Positions 1 to 4,974 of a DNA stretch of 7,177 bases are shown piece after piece. Each line of letters starts with the position of its first letter. Within the stretch, counting starts at the first letter, position 1. The stretch is taken from contig JBKPDW010000271.1 in assembly GCA_046728115.1 (NCBI GenBank), positions 1-7,177 on the forward strand, written 5' to 3'. The stretch comes from CAVSWN01 sp046728115. Lineage in GTDB: Bacteria; Acidobacteriota; Vicinamibacteria; Vicinamibacterales; CAVVIG01. The notes beneath the pieces are model-generated. The model was not told the origin of the DNA and did no database searches. It was given only the letters and a program-made list of their open reading frames with translations. Made by a program: the position numbers and the translations under genes.

Positions 1-1
1 G

Positions 2-628
2 GCCAGTGTCGAGCAGATCGATCGCGTGCTGACGGATTTCGGATTGCCCGTCGGTCCGTACGGCATGCAGGATATCGCGGGTATCGACGTCGGCGCGCGG
101 ATCCGGATGTACCTGAAATCGATTGGCAAGACGCGCGCGGAGGGACCGCAATCCGCGATACCCGATCGCCTCTTCGAGATGGGCCGCTACGGACAGAAGA
201 CCGGCGCCGGATGGTACAAGTACGACGCGCCCGGCAGCCGGAACCGTACTCCCGATCCGTTGATCGATCAGCTGGCGGAAGAGGAAGCCAGAAAGCGCGG
301 CATCACGCGACATCCGATCGACGACGAGGAGATCGTCGCGCGGATCACGACGGCGCTCGCCAACGAGGGAGCGCGGGTGCTCGAAGACGGTTACGCGACG
401 CGCGCGGGCGACATCGACGTCATCTACGTGTACGGCTTTGGCTTCCCGCGTCACCGCGGCGGGCCGATGTTCTATGCCGAAACCGTCGGGCTTCCGACGA
501 TTCTCTCGCGCGTGAAGGAATATCGGGCGCGCTTTGGCGATTACTGGGAGCCGGCGCCGCTGCTCGATCGTCTGGTCGCTGAGGGACGCAGCTTCTACAG
601 CGATCCCGTCGCGTCGACGCTCGCCTGA
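2..628 (+). CDS. 3-hydroxyacyl-CoA dehydrogenase, FadJ-type multifunctional protein, C-terminal part (partial)
   Basis: The frame is already open at base 2, so the 5' end lies outside the window; the GTG at 26 is internal, not a start. The visible 208 residues match the two C-terminal 3-hydroxyacyl-CoA dehydrogenase helical domains of FadJ/FadB-type proteins. The first contains GLPVGPYGMQDIAGIDVG followed by GRYGQKTGAGWYKYD. The second runs from about base 340 and contains NEGARVLEDG, the GDIDV stretch and FPRHRGGPMFYA (about 443-478). The family oxidises (S)-3-hydroxyacyl-CoA to 3-ketoacyl-CoA with NAD+ in β-oxidation, usually fused to an N-terminal enoyl-CoA hydratase in proteins of about 700 residues. 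The NAD-binding domain and any hydratase domain are not visible, so the fusion is inferred. The TGA at 626-628 is followed at once by a strong hairpin, then by a MaoC hydratase gene on the same strand, which fits a shared role in acyl-CoA metabolism. Confidence 0.9.
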   Translation, partial: ASVEQIDRVLTDFGLPVGPYGMQDIAGIDVGARIRMYLKSIGKTRAEGPQSAIPDRLFEMGRYGQKTGAGWYKYDAPGSRNRTPDPLIDQLAEEEARKRGITRHPIDDEEIVARITTALANEGARVLEDGYATRAGDIDVIYVYGFGFPRHRGGPMFYAETVGLPTILSRVKEYRARFGDYWEPAPLLDRLVAEGRSFYSDPVASTLA

Positions 629-660
629 GACCTCCGTCCCTCCCGCCGGGGACGGAGGTC
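629..660 (+). repeat. perfect 12-bp inverted repeat (hairpin) with GGAGGTC units
   Basis: Bases 629-640 (GACCTCCGTCCC) are the exact reverse complement of 649-660, with an 8-base loop. The hairpin begins at the base after the stop of the dehydrogenase gene. No T-tract follows, so a classical intrinsic terminator is not supported. The 7-mer GGAGGTC of the right arm recurs at 672-678 and, as GGAGGTT, at 679-685, just before the next start codon. The left arm GACCTCC could therefore also pair with these ribosome-binding units. Confidence 0.75.
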
Positions 661-669
661 TGGCCAGGG

Positions 670-684
670 AAGGAGGTCGGAGGT
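670..684 (+). promoter_or_regulatory. tandem Shine-Dalgarno units before the MaoC gene
   Basis: AAGGAGG lies at 670-676 and GGAGG at 679-683, which are 11 and 4 bases before the ATG at 688. Neither spacing is ideal alone, but together they form a strong purine-rich ribosome-binding region that fixes the start at 688. Both are copies of the repeat unit in the hairpin at 629-660. Confidence 0.6.
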
Positions 685-687
685 TCG

Positions 688-1143
688 ATGACGGAAATCA
701 CCGACGTACGCGCGCTGGGCTCGCGGATTGGCGAGGAAATCGCCGTCAGCAACTGGGTCGAGATCCCGCAGGCGCGCATCGATCAGTTCGCGTCCGCGAC
801 GGGCGATTCGCAGTGGATCCATGTCGATCAGGCGCGCGCGGCCGCCGAGTCGCCGTTCAACACCACCATCGCGCACGGATTCCTCACGCTCTCGCTCGTG
901 AGCGCGCTCATTCGCGACGCGATACAGTTTCCGCCGATGAAAATGGCGATCAATTACGGCCTGAATCGCGTTCGTTTCGTCTCGCCGGTGCCCAGCGGCG
1001 CGCGCGTGCGCGGGCGCTTTGTGCCGTCAGCGGTCGAGAATACCGGCGGCGGCGTGCAGGTTACCTGGACCGTGACGATCGAGCGCGAACACGGCGACAA
1101 GCCGTGCTGCGTCGCCGAATGGATCGTGCGGTACTACCCTTGA
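688..1143 (+). CDS. MaoC-family (R)-specific enoyl-CoA hydratase
   Basis: This 151-residue protein has the size and hot-dog fold signature of single-domain MaoC/NodN-like hydratases such as mycobacterial Rv0130. The hydratase motif runs ATGDSQWIHVD (residues 37-47) and then SPFNTTIAHGFLTLSL. The conserved Asp40 and His45 of the family active site are both present. Known members hydrate trans-2-enoyl-CoA to (R)-3-hydroxyacyl-CoA in the cytoplasm, feeding polyhydroxyalkanoate synthesis or acting in fatty-acid metabolism. The substrate here cannot be read from sequence. The gene lies 59 bp after a FadJ-type dehydrogenase on the same strand, which supports a CoA-thioester role. The start is set by the GGAGG units just upstream. 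The stop codon overlaps the TTGACC element of the possible promoter region for the next gene. Confidence 0.92.
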   Translation: MTEITDVRALGSRIGEEIAVSNWVEIPQARIDQFASATGDSQWIHVDQARAAAESPFNTTIAHGFLTLSLVSALIRDAIQFPPMKMAINYGLNRVRFVSPVPSGARVRGRFVPSAVENTGGGVQVTWTVTIEREHGDKPCCVAEWIVRYYP

Positions 1144-1147
1144 CCCC

Positions 1148-1156
1148 TGCTAAAAT
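1148..1156 (+). promoter_or_regulatory. candidate extended -10 promoter (TGCTAAAAT) for the PEGA-protein gene
   Basis: TGC followed by TAAAAT at 1151-1156 matches the extended -10 pattern TGnTATAAT with one mismatch. Transcription would start near 1163, giving a leader of about 34 bases to the ATG at 1197. No good -35 box lies 16-18 bases upstream. A TTGACC at 1140-1145 is only 5 bases from the -10. The AT-rich hexamer stands out in GC-rich surroundings. No transcript evidence is available. Confidence 0.45.
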
Positions 1157-1196
1157 AGCGGAGCCAGCCTGCCGAGCCTGACTCTTGGGTGGAGTC

Positions 1197-1901
1197 ATGT
1201 CTAAGGTGACGTCGGTTTCTGTTCTGTCTGCGTTTGTTGTGTGCGCCGCTGTGATGGCGACGGACGCCAGCGCTCAGGCTCGAGCGCGCGGCGGCGCTCC
1301 CGTCGGTCACGCCGCTCCGCGTGTCGCCGCCCCGCGAGGGTATCCGGCACCGGTGGTCGGGCCGCGTGTCGTCGGGCCCGGACCCTACCGTCCGTACTCC
1401 CCCTACTACCGCCCGTACTATCGCCCGTACTACGGATACCCGTACGGGTACTACCCATACCGTGGGTACTACCCATATCGGCCAGCCTTTGGCATCGGGT
1501 TTTACGCAGGGTTTGGCTATCCGTACGGCTTTGGGTACTTCTCGCTTGGCTACCCGTATGGATATGCCTACCCCTATGGGTACGGCTATCCCTATGGGTA
1601 CGGCTATCCCTATAGGTACGGCTACCCCTACTATGGCTACCCGTACGAATCTGGCTATCCGTACGAATCTGGCTACCCGTACGCGTATGGCGGCGTGCGG
1701 ATTCAGGGCGCACCTCGAGACGCCCAGGTGTACACGGATGGGTATTACGCCGGAGTTGTCAACGACTTCGATGGCACGTTCCAGCACCTGAATCTCACGC
1801 CTGGAACGCATCGGCTCGAAGTGCGCAGGCAAGGCCAGCCCCCGATCGCATTCGACGTGAACGTCGTCGCCGGCCAGACGATCACATATCGCCCACATTG
1901 A
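1197..1901 (+). CDS. secreted Tyr/Gly/Pro-rich repeat protein with C-terminal PEGA domain
   Basis: The ATG at 1197 is preferred over an upstream in-frame TTG at 1185, because GGGTGGAG at 1188-1194 is then a well-placed ribosome-binding site. The protein has 234 residues. Residues 1-26 form a clear signal peptide: Lys3, a hydrophobic stretch, and ASA before Gln27 as the likely cleavage site. Residues 28-60 are rich in Ala, Arg and Pro. Residues about 62-165 are extremely rich in Tyr, Gly and Pro, with repeated GYPYGY-like hexapeptides and two GYPYES copies. Residues about 166-234 fit a PEGA domain (AQVYTDGYYAGVV, then LTPGTHRLEVR and a final GQTITYRPH strand). PEGA domains are small β-sandwich modules common on exported proteins. 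The product is probably exported to the periplasm or cell surface. The middle region has no recognised function. The gene has its own candidate promoter and ends at an AT-rich palindrome. Confidence 0.85.
   Translation: MSKVTSVSVLSAFVVCAAVMATDASAQARARGGAPVGHAAPRVAAPRGYPAPVVGPRVVGPGPYRPYSPYYRPYYRPYYGYPYGYYPYRGYYPYRPAFGIGFYAGFGYPYGFGYFSLGYPYGYAYPYGYGYPYGYGYPYRYGYPYYGYPYESGYPYESGYPYAYGGVRIQGAPRDAQVYTDGYYAGVVNDFDGTFQHLNLTPGTHRLEVRRQGQPPIAFDVNVVAGQTITYRPH
1545..1692 (+). repeat. in-gene 18-bp repeats encoding Tyr-rich hexapeptides
   Basis: Within the PEGA-protein gene, TACGGCTATCCCTATGGG (1581-1598) is followed directly by a copy with one change (1599-1616). GGCTATCCGTACGAATCT at 1653-1670 and a near copy ending at 1652 form a second pair. 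The units are six codons long, so copy-number changes keep the frame. They encode GYPYGY or GYPYES. Confidence 0.7.
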
Positions 1902-1913
1902 CTTGGGCAATTG

Positions 1914-1981
1914 AATAATTGGGTAATCGGGTAATTGGGTTGATCAATTGGCCAATCCTTTTACTCGATTACCCGATTACC
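1914..1981. repeat. AT-rich palindromic element with TAATYGGG octamers between convergent genes
   Basis: Three tandem octamers lie at 1916-1939 (TAATTGGG, TAATCGGG, TAATTGGG), and two inverted copies lie at 1964-1979. Bases 1922-1935 are the exact reverse complement of 1968-1981. Allowing two G·U pairs, the stem extends to 19 bp (1922-1940 with 1963-1981). The loop holds a further palindrome, ATTGGCCAAT (1947-1956). The element lies between the ends of the PEGA gene and the minus-strand deaminase gene, so it could stop transcription from both sides. There is no clean T-tract after the stem. Its AT richness contrasts with the flanking genes. Confidence 0.75.
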
Positions 1982-2046
1982 AGATGTCGCTGCGGGCATC
2001 TCGACGGCAGCAGGCAATCCTGACCTGGCGCTGATCGAGGGCGGAA

Positions 2047-2508
2047 TCAGTCCGCGCCGTTTGTCGATCCGATATCTTCGAACCAAAGTTCCGGACGGGA
2101 CGTGATGAACGCTTTCATCATCGCGATGCAGCGCTCGTCCTGAATCACCTCGATCGCCACACCCCTGGCGCGCAGCAGATCCTCATCGCCCAGAAAAGTC
2201 TGGTTCTCTCCGATGACGACCCGCGGAATCCCGTAGAGCAGAATCGCGCCCGTGCACATCGAGCAGGGTGAGAGCGTTGTGTAGATCGTGCAGTCACGAT
2301 AGATCGATGCCGGCTGACGACCTGCGCGCTCGAGCGCGTCCATTTCGCCATGCAGGACCACACTGCCCTGCTGCACGCGCCGGTTGTGTCCGCGTCCGAT
2401 GATGCGGCCGCGACGCACTAGCACGGAGCCGATGGGAATGCCACCTTCAGCGAGACCGCGCTGAGCCTCCTCGATGGCGGCGTCGAGAAACGCGTCCATA
2501 CGCATCAT
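2047..2508 (-). CDS. Fcy1-type cytosine deaminase (CMP/dCMP deaminase superfamily)
   Basis: This 153-residue zinc deaminase has the superfamily motifs HGE (His53, catalytic Glu55) and SPCSMC (Cys82, Cys85). Beyond these it resembles yeast cytosine deaminase Fcy1 along its whole length: GGIPIGSVLV, GRGHN, YTTLSPCSMCTGAI, YGIPRVVIGEN, and WFEDIG near the C-terminus. Residues matching the yeast pyrimidine pocket are present: Asn42, Phe105, Trp142 and Asp145, equivalent to yeast Asn51, Phe114, Trp152 and Asp155. Fcy1 converts cytosine to uracil in pyrimidine salvage. Bacterial relatives are usually labelled only 'nucleoside deaminase'. TadA tRNA adenosine deaminase is less likely, because the C-terminal WFEDIG is a substrate-pocket feature of Fcy1. 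ATG codons at 2508, 2505 and 2499 are all possible starts, with no strong ribosome-binding site. The gene is transcribed away from the DUF1328 gene (68-bp divergent gap) and converges on the PEGA gene. Confidence 0.85.
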   Translation of the reverse strand: MMRMDAFLDAAIEEAQRGLAEGGIPIGSVLVRRGRIIGRGHNRRVQQGSVVLHGEMDALERAGRQPASIYRDCTIYTTLSPCSMCTGAILLYGIPRVVIGENQTFLGDEDLLRARGVAIEVIQDERCIAMMKAFITSRPELWFEDIGSTNGAD

Positions 2509-2560
2509 TCTGGCTCAACAGTTCGAGGACGGTACGGGTTTCGCAACTATCTGAAGTTGA

Positions 2561-2568
2561 GAGGGGGA
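2561..2568 (+). promoter_or_regulatory. ribosome-binding site of the DUF1328 gene
   Basis: GAGGGGGA lies 7 bases before the ATG at 2576. It is a strong purine-rich site and supports translation of the short ORF that follows. Confidence 0.6.
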
Positions 2569-2575
2569 ACTGATC

Positions 2576-2752
2576 ATGCTCCACATGGCGTTGGTATTTC
2601 TCGTCATCGGTTTGCTTGCGGCGCTGCTCGGATTCACCAGCATCGCCGGCGCGTCGTTCGCGATTGCCAAGTTCCTGGCAGCGTTGTTCCTCGTGCTGTT
2701 CCTCGTATTCCTGATTCTCGCCATCTCCGCAGGCCGTCGGATCCTCAACTGA
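2576..2752 (+). CDS. DUF1328 (YtjA-like) small membrane protein
   Basis: This 58-residue ORF has ATG at 2576, TGA at 2750-2752 and a strong ribosome-binding site upstream. The sequence is almost entirely hydrophobic, with two probable membrane helices: about residues 4-20 (ending LLAALLGF) and about 30-52 (FLAALFLVLFLVFLI). A short small-residue turn (TSIAGASFAIAK) joins them, and the tail is RRILN. This pattern, including FLVIGLLAALLGF and the IAG turn, matches the DUF1328 family typified by E. coli YtjA, whose members are 50-60 residues. The biochemical role is unknown; a link to envelope or stress responses is only a general impression. The gene stands alone, divergent from the deaminase gene and upstream of a repeat element. 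Its small size makes it easy to miss. Confidence 0.88.
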   Translation: MLHMALVFLVIGLLAALLGFTSIAGASFAIAKFLAALFLVLFLVFLILAISAGRRILN

Positions 2753-2772
2753 CGCGACATGGCGCGACATGG
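2753..2772 (+). repeat. tandem 10-bp direct repeat CGCGACATGG x2
   Basis: CGCGACATGG occurs at 2753-2762 and again at 2763-2772, starting right after the DUF1328 stop codon. It abuts the AAGTCTC repeat element. Confidence 0.7.
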
Positions 2773-2842
2773 GAAGTCTCAAGTCTCAAGTCTCGAGTTC
2801 CCGGCTTGAGACTTCACTTGAGACTTCGCACTTGAGACTTCC
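2772..2842. repeat. AAGTCTC / CTTGAGACTTC direct and inverted repeat element
   Basis: AAGTCTC is repeated three times in tandem at 2774-2794. The 11-mer CTTGAGACTTC occurs exactly three times, at 2805-2815, 2817-2827 and 2831-2841. It is the reverse complement of GAAGTCTCAAG at 2773-2783. Outer arms 2772-2784 and 2830-2842 are 13 bp and perfectly complementary, and several alternative hairpins are possible. The element sits between the DUF1328 gene and the amidase gene, immediately before the candidate -10 box at 2859. Confidence 0.85.
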
Positions 2843-2858
2843 AACTTGATAACTCCCG

Positions 2859-2864
2859 TACAAT
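2859..2864 (+). promoter_or_regulatory. candidate -10 box (TACAAT) for the amidase operon
   Basis: TACAAT differs from TATAAT at one base. Transcription would begin near 2871, about 14 bases before the TTG start chosen at 2885. No standard -35 box lies 16-18 bases upstream: a TTGATA at 2846-2851 is only 7 bases away, and a TTGAGA at 2832-2837 is 21 bases away. If it is active, it excludes the more distal TTG at 2846 as the translation start. Confidence 0.4.
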
Positions 2865-2884
2865 GGTGCGAGCCGAGATCGCCA

Positions 2885-4396
2885 TTGAACGTTCGCCCGC
2901 TTCCATTTTTTTCTGCCGCTGTCGCCGTTGTCCTGCTTTCCGTCGCGGCAAGGGTGTTCAGCCAGACGGCGCCGGGCCCGTCGGTCAGCGTGCTGTCGCG
3001 CGACGGTCGCCACCCGCTGCCGCTGGCGATGGTAGGCGGTCAGGAATTCGTCGCGCTCGATGATCTCGCCACGCTCTTTCAGCTGACTGTTCGCGAGGAA
3101 TCGTTCGGCGGCCTCACCGTGTCGTACAAGGGCCGGACGATCGTCCTGACACCCGATCAGTCGCTCGCGTCGGTGTCCGGTCGCCTGATCTCCCTGCCGG
3201 CGGCGCCGTCCCGAAACGGTCGTCGCTGGCTCGTGCCGGTCGAATTCATCAGCCGGGCGCTGGCGCCGATCTACGACACGCCGCTCGATTTTCGGAAACC
3301 GTCGCGGCTGTTGGTCGTGGGCGATCTCCGCGTGCCGCGCGTATCGATTCGCTATGACCCTCTTGGCGCCGCGGCGCGGCTGACGATCGACGTCACACCA
3401 CGCGCCACGAATACGATCACGCAGGAACCTGACGCGCTCACCATCAAGTTCGATGCTGACGCGCTCGACGTGCCGACGCCGCCGTTGCCGCCGCAAGGTC
3501 CTCAGAGCCTCCTGCAGGGTGTGAGGTTCGTCGATCCGGTCACGTTGGTCGTCCAGACCGGACCGCGCGTCTCGGGCTTCAAGGCCGCGAGCCAACCGGT
3601 CGACACGACTATGCGCCTCGTCATCGATCTCCTGACGACGAGCGCGCCCACCGAGACGGCGCCGGGCACGGCCGAGCCGCCCGCACCCGAATTGCCGCCC
3701 GCGCTTGCTCAGCCGCTCTCCGCCTCCGTTCGTACGATCGTCATCGATCCCGGTCACGGCGGCGAAGACGATGGTGTGCGTGGCGCCGGCGGCGCGAAAG
3801 AAAAGGACCTCGCGCTGGCCGTCGGACGACGGGCCAAAGCCGCCATCGAATCGCGTCTGGGCATCCGGGTGCTGCTGACGCGCGACGACGATCGCAACGT
3901 GCCGATCGACGAACGGACGGCTATCGCGAACAACAACAAGGCCGACCTGTTCGTCAGCCTCCACGCGAACGCCTCGCTGCGCAAGGCAACGGCCGGCGCA
4001 TCGATCTACGTCGCAGCGTTCGAGAAAAGCGCCGCCCAGACGGCGGCCGCAACCGGCGGTCGCGTGCCAACCTTCGGCGGCGGATCGCGGACCATCGATC
4101 TGGTCCGCTGGGATCTCGCGCAAACCCAACACATCGATCAGTCCTCGACGTTTGCGGGCATCCTCGAACAGACGCTTCGGAGTTACGTGCCGGTCGTCGC
4201 GCAGACCGTGGACCGTGCGCCGCTTCGTGTCCTGGAGTCGGCGAACATGCCGGCTGTCCTCGTCGAGATGGGCTACCTGACCAACGCCGCGCAGGAAAAG
4301 TCGCTGACGAGCGATGCATTTCAGGGCGGCCTCGTTCAAGCGATCTACGACGCGATCATCCGCTTCCGCGACACGCTGTCTGGAGGCACGCAATGA
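2885..4396 (+). CDS. N-acetylmuramoyl-L-alanine amidase with AMIN domain (Amidase_3)
   Basis: This 503-residue exported zinc amidase cleaves the amide bond between N-acetylmuramic acid and L-alanine of peptidoglycan. Residues 1-28 look like a signal peptide (basic start, then FFSAAVAVVLLSVAARV). Residues about 34-140 resemble a copper-amine-oxidase-N-like domain. Residues about 150-250 fit an AMIN domain that targets the enzyme to the envelope, followed by a Pro/Ala linker to about 281. Amidase_3 occupies about 284-497. It has the zinc ligands His291 (DPGHGG), Glu306 (KEKD) and His360 (SLHAN), and the catalytic Glu461 (VEMGYLTN). No in-frame ATG lies near the start. TTG at 2885 puts the signal peptide at the N-terminus; a TTG at 2846 would add 13 residues and overlap the -10 box. 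The stop overlaps the next gene as ATGA, which suggests translational coupling with the GerMN protein. Confidence 0.92.
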   Translation: MNVRPLPFFSAAVAVVLLSVAARVFSQTAPGPSVSVLSRDGRHPLPLAMVGGQEFVALDDLATLFQLTVREESFGGLTVSYKGRTIVLTPDQSLASVSGRLISLPAAPSRNGRRWLVPVEFISRALAPIYDTPLDFRKPSRLLVVGDLRVPRVSIRYDPLGAAARLTIDVTPRATNTITQEPDALTIKFDADALDVPTPPLPPQGPQSLLQGVRFVDPVTLVVQTGPRVSGFKAASQPVDTTMRLVIDLLTTSAPTETAPGTAEPPAPELPPALAQPLSASVRTIVIDPGHGGEDDGVRGAGGAKEKDLALAVGRRAKAAIESRLGIRVLLTRDDDRNVPIDERTAIANNNKADLFVSLHANASLRKATAGASIYVAAFEKSAAQTAAATGGRVPTFGGGSRTIDLVRWDLAQTQHIDQSSTFAGILEQTLRSYVPVVAQTVDRAPLRVLESANMPAVLVEMGYLTNAAQEKSLTSDAFQGGLVQAIYDAIIRFRDTLSGGTQ

Positions 4397-4974
4397 TCGG
4401 ACGCATCACGGTGATCGGCGGCTTGATTGCCAGCGCTGCGGCGTTGGCGTGGCTGCTGTTCGTCGTGCTGCCGCGGCGCGCCGGCTCCGTGGCGCCCAAT
4501 GGCACCGCCTCCGCAGCCTCGGCGGCCACGCCCTCGCCGGGCACACCGGGACGAAGGATCAAAGCCCGCCTCTTCTACGTTGCTGACGATGGCCTGCATC
4601 TGGTACGGGTGGAGCGCGATGTCGCGTATGGCGAGGGCGCGGTCGAGCAGGCACGCGAGATCATCGCGGCGCAAATCGCACCGGCGGTCGAGCCGCTCGT
4701 GTCCGCCATCCCGCAAGGCACCGCGATGCGCGCGGTGTTCCTCACCGAGCGCGGTGAAGCCTATGTCGACTTGAGTCCCGAGGTCGTGACTGGCCACACC
4801 GGCGGCACGGTGGACGAACTGCTGACGGTGTACACGATCGTCGACGCGCTCACGGAGAATCTGCCGGCCGTCACCTCGGTGCAGTTGCTGGTGGACGGCA
4901 AGCAGGTGGACACGCTCGTCGGCCACGTGGATCTTCGAAACCCGCTCGTCAAAAACCTCACGTGGGTACAATGA
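4393..4974 (+). CDS. GerMN domain protein, membrane-anchored
   Basis: The ATG at 4393 overlaps the amidase stop codon (ATGA). Residues about 4-27 form a single N-terminal membrane anchor or uncleaved signal (ITVIGGLIASAAALAWLLFVVL). A Ser/Thr/Ala/Pro-rich linker covers about 30-54. Residues about 57-193 fit one GerMN domain, with ARLFYVADDGLHLVRVER at its start, the AYVDLS strand, and a closing VQLLVDGKQVDTLVGHVDL stretch. GerMN was named from B. subtilis GerM, a lipoprotein of sporulation and germination, but it occurs widely in non-sporulating bacteria on envelope proteins, where its role is poorly defined. Here no lipobox Cys is seen and only one GerMN copy is present. The neighbour amidase suggests work on, or control of, peptidoglycan hydrolysis. 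The adjacent rph repeats the B. subtilis gerM–rph order. The stop overlaps the rph start as ATGA. Confidence 0.88.
   Translation: MIGRITVIGGLIASAAALAWLLFVVLPRRAGSVAPNGTASAASAATPSPGTPGRRIKARLFYVADDGLHLVRVERDVAYGEGAVEQAREIIAAQIAPAVEPLVSAIPQGTAMRAVFLTERGEAYVDLSPEVVTGHTGGTVDELLTVYTIVDALTENLPAVTSVQLLVDGKQVDTLVGHVDLRNPLVKNLTWVQ

Noticed and set aside
629..660. Intrinsic terminator at the hairpin after the dehydrogenase gene
   Set aside because: The stem is strong, but no T-run follows and the sequence continues purine-rich into the next ribosome-binding site. It is kept only as a repeat or hairpin.
1134..1910. Long minus-strand ORF with IAVPIG-type repeats opposite the PEGA gene
   Set aside because: It is the antisense shadow of the Tyr-rich repeats. 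The plus strand has a signal peptide, a PEGA domain and a ribosome-binding site.
1772..2838. CRISPR-like array from the short repeats at 1914-1981 and 2772-2842
   Set aside because: The units are 7-11 bp, directly tandem or inverted, with no unique spacers of 25-40 bp and no cas genes.
2786..4393. 535-residue minus-strand ORF opposite the amidase
   Set aside because: It is very Arg/Asp-rich, as expected from the antisense of a GC-rich gene, and shows no domain. The plus strand has a complete amidase with all zinc ligands.
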